A DNA stretch of 64,000 nucleotides from Isoetes taiwanensis (lineage: Eukaryota; Streptophyta; Lycopodiopsida; Isoetales; Isoetaceae), in contig JAJEKV010000024.1 of assembly GCA_021234155.1 (NCBI GenBank), positions 14,856,913-14,920,912 on the forward strand. The letters are read 5' to 3'. The notes under the pieces were generated by a model. That model was given only the letters and a program-made list of their open reading frames with translations. It ran no database searches and was not told the DNA's origin. Made by a program: the position numbers and the translations under genes. Below are positions 36,837 to 46,100 of the stretch, piece after piece; the stretch's first letter is position 1; every line of letters starts with the position of its first letter.

Positions 36837-36879
36837 AATTATATGACAAAAAAAACATAATTAAGGTCATAGTTTATAT

Positions 36880-37532
36880 TCATAGATATAATATTGTTTT
36901 TACATTCAAGCTATCAGAAAATTTGAAAACACTTCTAATTCTATTACTGGAATCTCTTCCGATACTCGCGGGCTGTTGCTCCCGAATGACGACTCCTTTG
37001 GCTGACGTCGTCTTAAGCTTCCTCCTCGTGTCCTTGGGCAGTTCGGGGTCTTTCCCCTTATCCGCCCTCTGCTTCAAGCGCTCCTCCCTGCGCTTTCTCC
37101 TCTCCTCCTTCTTCTGCCTCCTCTCCTCTTTTTTTTTACGACGCTCTTCTTTTTCTTGTCGGTGCTCCTCCTTGGTCTTCTTCACTTCGCCTTCCTCTTG
37201 CTCCCGCTTTCTTTTCCGCTCTTGTCTAGCTTTCTAAGCTCCCTCTCGATCTCCCTCCTTAGCTCCTCTGCAGCTTCCTCCTCTTCAGGGTTGGGCTCGT
37301 TCTGGGTGCTCGGGCCCTCCTACTGGTCTAGCTGCTCTTGCTCCTGGTTTCCTGCAGGCTCCTCCTCCTGACGCTCCCTGGCCTGCTCCTGGGCGTCTAG
37401 GTTGGCTTGTGCTTCCCGTTCCCGCCTGGCTCGCTCCTGAGCCTGACGGGCCTTCTGTTGGGCTGCCCGCTCTTGGGCGCTGGTGTGACCAGGGGGCACT
37501 ATAATCCAGGTGGTTTGTTTGGTGCGGGCCAT
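36880..37532 (-). pseudogene. Charged coiled-coil reading frame starting like histone H3
   Basis: From an ATG at 37532 (context AACATGG) the minus strand reads MARTKQTTWIIVPPGHTS, so residues 2-7 equal histone H3 residues 1-6, ARTKQT. The rest is long Glu/Arg/Gln-rich helix (QQKARQAQERARRE type). A stop at 37320-37322 ends the first frame; similar charged sequence continues in the same and then another frame, with KKEERRKRREE-type repeats, to a stop at 36880. It lies just upstream of the chromovirus gag on the same strand, so it could be an extra 5' ORF of that element or a separate gene remnant. I do not recognise the family. Confidence 0.4.
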
Positions 37533-37724
37533 GTTTTGGTTTGAAGCAATCCGAGCTCTGGCGCCTAAAAATCGTCTTCTGGGACGAGCTGTTTGCTGGA
37601 GGCGCTGAGGACAAATGAGGAACCCTAATTTTCTATTTATAGGTAGGGGTAATTTAGGGTTTGGACCTACAAATGCTAACACTATTGCAATGATGGCAAA
37701 GTTTTGGAGGTTCTCTTCTTGAGC

Positions 37725-38248
37725 TAAGGACACTAGCAATGAGAGTTTTGGGGCAAGAAACAAGCAGCAGCCCATGTGAGCGCAATTGGAGCTCGTATGC
37801 GAGTATTGTCACTAAGAAAAGGAATAGACTTCTTTCCTCTAATGCTGAGAAACTAGTTTTCATTCATACTAACCTTCGTTTGCTTGAGAACTTGGAGAAG
37901 AGTGCGGGTGAAATGATTGAAGAAAATTATGATAAAATTGATCTTGAAAAAAATGAAGAGAGGCTACTTGTTGTGGAAGAGAGGGTAAACTATGTATTGC
38001 AAAGTGCAACACCAATTCAGCCTGTGCTCTTATTGGAAATGGATCCTTTGTCTGAGGGAGAGGATAGCGAAGAAGATAGTACATATGTGGAAGAGGCAGA
38101 TTATCCTGTGCATAATGATGATCAATATTCTGTTCATGACGATCCTGAGTATGAGTCTCCAATCGAAGATAATGTTAATGAAAATGTGGATGAGGATTCC
38201 CCAAATCCGGTGCCAAGAAGGACACGAAGCATAAGAGATCTAACTTGA
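37725..38248 (+). pseudogene. hAT transposase C-terminal (dimerisation) fragment
   Basis: The plus frame contains SSSPCERNWSSYASIVTKKRNRL followed by SNAEKLVFIHTNLRLL, the conserved C-terminal dimerisation block of plant hAT transposases. It ends with an acidic tail (SEGEDSEEDS) and RRTRSIRDL before the stop. The zinc finger, RNase-H-like catalytic core and most of the protein are missing upstream, where the minus-strand charged frame lies instead. It is a broken hAT element. Confidence 0.75.
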
Positions 38249-40079
38249 TGAGTTGAATGGTAAGCATTAAGAATTTAGTAGATTTTAGTAGACTTTAAAT
38301 TTTAGAATTGAGAACTTTGATTTGTCACTTTAGATTTAGAATTGAGAACTTTGATTTGTCACTTTAGATTCAAAATTCCCAATGTGAGATCCTCATTTTA
38401 GTTTTCTTTTCGATCTTGCAGGAACATGTGGTTTGAAGTTTATGGAACAAACATTTCTTATTTTTATGCTACATGATAGACAACCATCTCTTTCTTTAAT
38501 TTGTTATAGTATTGTTTACTATTTCGTACTCAATGTGGCAACCTATAATCTCAAAGACAGATGTAACTTTTTGGATTATTAGTATAAGAATTAAGTTTAT
38601 TTACTTAATGATATTTTTTTACTGCTCCTTTAAGTAAAAATGTTGGTAGATGTGGGCTTCCATTGCAGGATAAGCTATGGACATTCAAGGACATAGACCG
38701 AATTCAGCGCGCAATACATGTTTGGGCATTATTGTGAAGTTTTAGTAGGTTAGAGTAGGTATTTGAGAGTTCTGATTGCATATTTGAATTCAGCGTGTTC
38801 AAATTAGTAAAGAACAAGTTTCAAATTGTTAAAAACGATTGTTTTTTTTTGGCAAAAAAATAACTCGTTATCACCTCTGCTGATAACTCGTTATACGTTA
38901 TTTTCGCGTTAGCCGTTAGCTAACTACTAACTGCTAACTCCCAACTATGAGCGAGACCTCCAATTTTGCCATCCAAAAGGGGCTGACGAATGCTGGTGTC
39001 CATTTTTAGGCAATTCTTTTTTTCTTGTTGGCAAGGTACCACCCGCGATTGGTTTTGACGTTTTCCAACCGTAGTTGGAATAGGTTGGGAAAATTGGCCA
39101 ACCGCAGTTGGCCCCGTTACTGGCTCCAGCCAAGCTACCCTCTTTCTAAGAAGGAAAAAATCCAAAATCCTCTGCCCTCCTGCAAACAAAGCTAAAGTCG
39201 CCAAAGTTCTGGGGGAAAAAAAAAAACCCACTTTTGCTCCCACAAAAGCAAGACCAAAACATGTATAAGCCCAAAGCTCCAACTTGCTCTGGAGTTCCGG
39301 CACATCAAGTAGCAAGCTTTCAGACTTTAGAGCTGCTTGAAAATGGATGTTACAGACGTAACATCCATTTACAGATGTAAGAAAAATGATGGACGGACGT
39401 AACGATTGGATGCATAATGTGGCCAGTTATTGGCAATTAGATTAGAATGTTGGGAATATTTGGAAGATTATCGCGATCATCTTCTAAAGATCATCGTGAT
39501 ATCTTCGTCTACCCCAAATTCTGCATTTTAACATATCTTTGATCCAACGGCTACGGACGGTCCGATCATCATAAACTACAAGACCTATAATTTAAGGAGG
39601 TATAAAGGGTTTTTAGAAATTTCAACTCAATTCGTTGAAATGTTATTGGCATGCGTTTTAAGGAGGTATAGAAGGATAGTACGTAAATGTCAGCTGGCAA
39701 ACTTTCTGACCCCTACGCCTATGGTGACTTGCCACGTGGCACACATTCTTTTACAGAATGTTGGGCTAGATTCATCTTTTTTATTTTTACCTTACATTCT
39801 TAATTTTTTACTCTACATTCTCAGTTTTACCCTACATTCTTAATTTTTTACCCTACATTCTAACTTTTTTACCCTACATTCTAACTTTTTTAACCTACAT
39901 TCAGCTATTTCAACTGATATTGTCAAATACAATGTAATTTTACAGTAAAAAAACTGTAATTCATACAGTCAAAAAGTTTCATTAGATCTCAAAAAGGTAC
40001 AATAGTGTAGATCACACTAGATCACAGTAGATCAGAAAACATGAAAATGTGAAGTTTATAGATCACTTCCAACTTAAAT
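38249..40079. other. Non-coding stretch with short repeats
   Basis: A 34-bp unit is duplicated at 38301-38368. At 38860-38940 the motif TAACTCGTTAT occurs twice, followed by GTTAGCCGTTAGCTAAC palindromic sequence, which could be a subterminal region of the neighbouring hAT element. A minus frame of 131 codons at 38920-39315 matches no known family. No gene is supported. Confidence 0.4.
39787..39905. repeat. About 21-bp tandem repeat, six units
   Basis: TACATTCT recurs at 39793, 39814, 39833, 39854, 39875 and 39896, spaced 19-21 bases apart, in a T-rich unit of ACCCTACATTCTTAATTTTTT type. It is non-coding. Confidence 0.8.
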
Positions 40080-42290
40080 CTAAGTCTTCTTCATCAGGTT
40101 TTGTATGAAATCACCCAGATCTTTCCCTGTCATGTGAGGCATCACAATGCTGCAATTCTGAAACGTTCCACCAGAAATATTGGAAATCTGCATCTGCAAA
40201 CCTAATGCATGTCGTACAACAGAGAAGTTCTTTGCCAAAGTCTCAATGTCGCGATTAAAGCTGCGGCAATTCTTACGTATCATCTGAACTACGGTGACAA
40301 TTCAACAGCAGGAGACACATTCTGGATTCCAGTACTAGGTGCCACAATACTAGAGTTCAGAATACTCTGATCATTCAACTTCTGATTATCATTGAACTTC
40401 TCATGATCATTCAACTTCTGATCAACTCTGGCATTGTTATTAATACTAGAATCAATCAAAGCAGAACCATTACCACCTGAGGAATGATCAATCTCATCAA
40501 CTCGCTTCAATTCCTCCTTATAAACAGCATCAAAAGTTTGCCTCCTACCACTGCATCAAATGGATTCGTAACGACATCTATTGCACACTTGGCTTGCAGA
40601 TCAATTGTCTTATCATACCTGGAAAAAACACATCAGAAACAAAGAAAGAAAGCCAAATAAAAATGTGAGTAATTAAATTACCTGTGGTATGCTTCAGAAG
40701 TTCGCTGCCCTGTAATTCTCATTCCAACAGCCTGTGGAACTCCAGCCCTTATCATTCTAGATATAACCGTTGTACGCCCAGATTTGCCAGAAAATTTGCC
40801 CTCAATTCCAACAGTAGCTAACATGTATTTGACCCAAGAAGCAAGTGTTCTTGCGCTAACTCTATTAGTAGAATTATACCACTGAACAGACTTGTAATTC
40901 TGAATAACCTGCATAAAGCAAAACCTCACAATGTTTCCATCTTTATCAGGCTTCCCTGCAGCCAAATGCCTCTCAAGTTGTTTATATGTCAAGACAACAT
41001 CAGAATCATAGCACCTGCATGGCATTCTGAACTGCTCTTCCTGATAGTGATTCATGTCCACATCATAGTTCTTACTCAATCTCTCATTATACTCAAGAAA
41101 CTCTTTCCCATTCTCTTGACCAACTAGAAAATCAGTTATCAACAGCTGATGCAACTCATTCTGCCCTCGAATAGCAAACCTACCTACACAATAGTACAAG
41201 AATCTCCTCTGCAAGCCTCTAGCATGAGTAACCTGATGATCCAGGTCTGCTAACAATGCTACTTCATTAGCAAAACTGATCTCATCTACCTTTTTTCTTT
41301 TCTGACAGACACCTGGAGTTTTCCTAGATCTCCTCATGCTAGCTATACAAGCTAATCGTGCTCGCTCGAAAATAGGACTCTTCCTAATGTCAAATGTTAC
41401 CTCTGAAATTCCAGTTTGGGCTATTCTTATTTCTTGATGCCTTCTTATGATGCTGCCAAACTTTCTGAAAATATCCTGCAATCTGCAAATCAATCAATAA
41501 GTTAGAAAATTATAAAATCAGAATAACAAAAAAAAAAGATTCTTAAATAAAACTTACGATTCTGGCGGATAAAATTGACCATTATTCTTTGTAACTTGCA
41601 ATATGAAACGTTCCAGAAGCCTAGAAAACTCTACAAGATCCATGTCCTCAATTCTCACCTCAGTACTAATTCCAGAAAACTCCTCCAAAGATCGAACCGC
41701 TTCCTAGCCCATCAGATCTTTTGTGCGGACCTAGAAATGCCACCAAAGATTAACCTCTCTTTTGAGTTCCTCGTCAAGCTCAACAAATGGCACTCTACTG
41801 ACCATTAGAAAGCCTTTGTAGGATTTCTCACAGGCATACCGAACTGTCTTGAGCATGCCGAAGACTTCGACTTCTTTCATATATTTCAAGATCCGATCCT
41901 CTCCAAATTCATTGACTAGTTTCGACTCAAACTCTATTGGACCTAAGCTAGAAGACTCAGCTGCAACAAAACTACCAAAAGAAGGCACATTAGGCAGAAC
42001 ACTAGCAGGATCTACATTCTCTGCATCCTTGTACGCATGCATGTCCATCACTTCCTCTGTTATCATAGAAATAACGTGTATTTCTTCGTAATCAACATGC
42101 CGCATGATTTGTAACATCTTCAAGGATGTTCTGATCTTCCAGAATATTAAACGTAGGCGCATCCATTCCTATAAGTCTCACCTTACCATAACTCAGTGCT
42201 TGAAGCACAAAAGCATCACTAAAGAAACTATACAAAATAATAAACAAAACTACTCCTCGGCATTTAGCCATCTCGCACCTCCAGACCACT
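40080..42290 (-). CDS. Crypton/DUF3504-type tyrosine recombinase (possibly decaying)
   Basis: Tyrosine recombinases cut and rejoin DNA through a tyrosine. On the minus strand an N-terminal exon (42162-41733) leads to the SAM-like core-binding region (RSLEEFS at about 41690, QFYPPES). A GT-AG intron (about 41558-41488) follows, then an 80-kDa-family-like core: AIRGQNE with the first catalytic Arg, KSGRTTVISRMIRAGVPQ (HxxR box as KxxR) and ITGQRTSEAYHRY with the presumed nucleophile Tyr. The last Tyr is rebuilt by a second GT-AG intron (40679 to about 40621). A C-terminal part with SGGTFQNCSI lies at 40283-40080, as in Crypton C-termini. Defects: a stop or a 51-base intron near 41705, and frame changes near 42110, 40530 and 40285. 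Start codon uncertain. Confidence 0.6.
41488..41558 (-). other. Intron in the recombinase gene
   Basis: On the minus strand the upstream coding sequence ends ...CCGCCAGAATC and GTAAGTTTTATTT follows. The acceptor lies in TTGATTTGCAG before TTGCAGGATATTTTC. Removing it joins PPES to LQDIFRKF, as the YPP.(S/T)L block of the DUF3504 family requires. The exact acceptor could differ by a few bases. Confidence 0.55.
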
Positions 42291-42551
42291 GAAGATTACC
42301 TGCATGCAACAAAAAACGAAGTATTAGCATAGGAAATGCTTCATAGAAACAAGAACATAAATTTTGCTTACAAATTTTATGAAAGATCACTCGAAAGGTC
42401 GCAAGAACGCTGAAAAATCACAAGAAATGGCTATTTTACGACTCCAACCGGCGCCAGAACTCCAAAACCACCAAGATCCTCGACCTGTAAGCAAGATTTG
42501 TTAAAATCAAACTAAAAGCATAAAAAAACTCAAGAATCAGCAAGAAACTAG
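42291..42551. other. Divergent intergenic region, recombinase side
   Basis: No coding sequence is recognised upstream of the recombinase frame. It is probably 5' untranslated or promoter sequence of the minus-strand gene. Confidence 0.35.
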
Positions 42552-42745
42552 CCTAGCGCCACAGAGAAACTCGCCAAAAATCAGAAAAACTCGCCAAAAT
42601 CGCCTGGCGCCTTCAAAAAACAACGAGCGCCACCAAAAAAACTCTCCAAAATACAATGGCGCCTTCAAAGAAGATGCAGCGCCACCAAAAAACTCGCCAG
42701 AACGGCCTGGCGCCTTCGAAAACGGCCTGGCGCCGTTCAGAACGC
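42552..42745. repeat. Degenerate GC-rich tandem repeat
   Basis: AGCGCCAC occurs at 42555, 42626 and 42678, alternating with TGGCGCCTTC at about 42605, 42657, 42708 and TGGCGCCGTTC at 42728, with AAACTCGCCA between them. The unit is about 50-70 bp and diverged. GGCGCC is itself palindromic, so the array is rich in short inverted repeats. Confidence 0.65.
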
Positions 42746-42810
42746 CATAGCCGTGCTCGGAAGAAGAGAGAGAATGAAAAATTTTACTGTGCTTCTCTGT
42801 GAAGGCTTTT

Positions 42811-42840
42811 CCACGTCAGCGCCACGTCGGATGCCACGTC
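42811..42840. promoter_or_regulatory. Three CCACGTC boxes at about one helical turn
   Basis: CCACGTC occurs at 42811-42817, 42822-42828 and 42834-42840, start-to-start 11 and 12 bases apart, so all three face the same side of DNA. ACGT-core boxes flanked this way are bZIP binding sites in plants. They sit 340-365 bases upstream of the DNA-PKcs start codon. Function is inferred from motif and spacing only. Confidence 0.45.
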
Positions 42841-42870
42841 AGAAAGTTTGCCAGCTGGACATTCACGTTG

Positions 42871-42970
42871 CAGGAAAGGCAGGCTGCCTTGAATTCTGGA
42901 GGGTCAACTTTTGCCTACGCGCGTCGGCAAAAGTTGACCCTCCAGAATTCAAGGCAGCCTGCCTTTCCTG
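42871..42970. repeat. 100-base near-perfect palindrome
   Basis: The left arm 42871-42915 and right arm 42926-42970 are exact reverse complements over 45 bases. The 10-base centre contains the palindrome ACGCGCGT with one mismatched pair outside it. The structure could extrude as a cruciform or form a long hairpin in RNA. It lies about 205 bases upstream of the DNA-PKcs ATG. It may be a tiny foldback element, though no target-site duplication is evident. Confidence 0.95.
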
Positions 42971-43175
42971 TATACGGAAAGTAGTATAGAAGACAGATGC
43001 AAAAACCCTCTCGCGCGAATTGCATGCAAATTCTTAAACCCTGTCCTCCGACGTCCCAACATGATTTTAGAATGCGGGTTGATCTCTGCAGCCCCTGATA
43101 AGTCTGATCGCCGGTTTGCAAGTGCGAACCGTCATATTTTATGTTGAGCCATCTTGTCCTGAAAAATCAGTTGCG

Positions 43176-46100
43176 ATGGACAAGAAATTTGAGCAGTGCA
43201 TGTCAGCAATGAGAGAGGAGTGTGACAAAGCACTCAAGGGCATGGACTCAGAGCTCCTTCTTCTAGCAGAAGATTTATTAGATCTTTGCAAAAACTTGTT
43301 GTTCGATCAAGATATATCTCTTGCAATTGCCATGATTTTTGACAGAGAAAATGGTATATTCTCTATTGTCGAGAGGCTTATACCTGCCAGAGATAGAAAC
43401 ATACAAAAAGCCCGAGAAAAACTACTTACGTTAGTGGCAGAATTCATAAAAATGATTGGTCAGAAAGTGATCCCATACACATTGCTAGTCAAGGTAAAGT
43501 TATCAAGTTTTTCTCAGAAGTACTCTTTTCAATTTTGCTAATGTGCTATAACTTTGCAGAAGAGCTGTTTGAATGTGTTTCACAGAGATGATTCACGATC
43601 AGTACAAGCAGCTGCTTTAGTACCGCTTCTATCTTTGTTCGAATTCAATTCCCAAAGCAAAGGTTGCTCTGATGCTGCCATAGACTGGACAACAGTGGAG
43701 ACGATGCTGCTGCAATACAAGAAAGCTAAAACATCTGGCTCATGTTGTAATTCTATCCTTGTTGTTGTTGTCATTGTTGGGAAAAGAATATAATCAATGG
43801 TAGTTAAATTTGAAAGTTCTTGACAATAATTAGATAAATAATTTCCTGTTGTAATAATCTGCGCTCCATGGACTTCTATCTCTTATTACATTCTGCGTTT
43901 GCTGATTTAACTTTCGCAGTAAGATCAAACATCCTTACAACACTCGGCTGTACTGTGGAATCATTTCCTTCTTTTTACACTGAATCAAATGTCAGCTCAT
44001 TATTGAAGCTGTGTCTTGATACTTTGGAGGAGCAGCTTCATAAGTCTGGACGCGACTTATCATACGTATTGATATCTGGTGCAGTCAAGTGCTTAGATTC
44101 ACTGCTGACATGGTTCGATGACACACTACCAGCAGGAGGTACAGTAAGCGTCAACGCGGATGTCTTAACCATCTTTTCCATGTTTTTCATAACAAGTCAA
44201 TAAAACTCCTTGTGCAGGACTAAACTTTAATGAGTTATGTATGCTTCTTTTTCAGGATCTGTAGAGAATTCTCGACGTTCTTATCTTTATTTAGAGCAAG
44301 TTATTCACTACAGAGAGGATCTAAGAAGATATGATATAGCAAAAGGTGGACATTTGATGTTTCTTAGAAATAGACAAATGTTTATTTGAAGGCAACGTAG
44401 AAAGGAATATGGGTGCTTGAGAACGATTTATTTGATATTCCTTTAATTTCATTCTGAAATTTCTTAATTTAACCTAGTGCAGAAAGATTAGCCCTTTATC
44501 AAACTTGAAAGACTTGCCTTGACAAGATAGTTTTTTTATCTCTTAAGCGGGTTTGCGGTTACTTGGGAGACATGCGGGCCGTTTTCGAATTGCAGTTTTT
44601 GAAAACAGCCTAGAAATTATGAAGTGGCTACATGCCTATTGGTATGCTTACCTCTTACAATCTTACATGCTTTTCTTTATGCTAGTCTATCATGCTAGTT
44701 ATAGGAGATCAAGTGGCATTCCATACCCCAGTCCGCCAGGGTATGACATGCTTTTTCTGTGTTAGTACAAAATTCAGATTTCCTTGGTTATATACTAGTC
44801 ATACGCTCTTATGGTTTGCCCATTTTTTCTCTTAGTCTGCACAACAACTCGGATCTAAGGGCTGCTGCTCTTCCGGCTTATGACGCATTTTTATCCCAGG
44901 TATGTGTTGAATGAGAATAAAGAGCTTGTGATCAAGACTTTTACTTGGAGTGAATCTTTAGGTAGCAAGTTGTCTATTGTCTGAAGATGCACGTATAAAA
45001 CATGCGCACCAAATATATAAGGTAAGCTCTTACATAGATGCCATCAGTGCACTGTTATTTTGTCGGTTAATATTTTTTATTTATTATATTGCAGTCACTT
45101 CTCACCGAGATACTGAAGATTTTGGATTCCCCTGATAAATTACCAAAGCTTACTTCAATTGCGATACGTGCAGTAGGAAAGCTATCAAGTGCAGTTGTGA
45201 AATATTCAGGAAATGACAGTCTAAAACAGGCATTTGAAAGACTTATGCCCTTTGCAAGCACTTTTAGGAGGTATTGCTTCTATATTTGCTATAGCACGCC
45301 ATGTTGAGACTGACAGTGATTGTGGAAATGTTTTCTGGTGTGTAGAGGAGAGGCAGGACATGAAGAATTAGGGTATTCAATCACACTTGTTGGGGCATTT
45401 GCAAGTATCATTCTACACTTGGGGAAAGTAGAGGATTCTATGGTGTCACTTGTTACTGAGGTGCATACACAGTTCGTTCAGCTTCAAATTTTGATCTATC
45501 TTCTCCCTGTCTGAGCATCTATTTGAATTGCAGGTTACAGGAAACATCTTTTATCAGTTCCCTTTTCTCTTTCCTAAACAGAAGCAAGCAGTTTATCCTA
45601 CTCTGTCAAGCCTCTTAAAATCACTCTTTCAAAAAGGAGCTATATTTAGTTTATTCCTATCAAATGTTGGTTAGTAATTGTTCCTGAAAGCAGTTGTTTG
45701 TATTTTATGCCTGAGTTTAGCTATCTTGAAACTTGGGTTTTACCTTGCATTAAATTGGTCTCATAGACCCATGGGTCTTAGATAGACATAAATAAACCCT
45801 ATGGCTCTTCTTCTTTCTTGTAGTGTGGTCCTCCCTCGAGCGAACCATGGAAGCAACGGTGGAAGAGCCTGAAGGCGTCAGGTTGCCACTGTGGCCACAT
45901 TATGTCGAGCTATGGTGCCATATCTTAGATCTAAGATCAGATGGAACTGACAGCTTTGCCATCATTGACAAAGAAGAAAACCTTTCAGGAATTGTTGCTT
46001 TTAATATTGGCGAAGTGAATGTCAATACAGAGGAGCTCCGAAGTCTTATATTTGACACATTAATGCGCAATATCATGAAGGCAATGTCAGAATTGAACCT

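Noticed and set aside
36809-38162. Plus-strand Ser/Leu-rich frames opposite the charged minus-strand frame
   Set aside because: They are antisense shadows of Glu/Arg-rich codons.
38920-39315. 131-codon minus-strand frame
   Set aside because: No recognisable domain, no start or splice support, and it overlaps repeat-like sequence.
43116-43175. Upstream start for DNA-PKcs at 43116
   Set aside because: The codon there is TTG, not ATG. The first in-frame ATG is 43176, with a good context.
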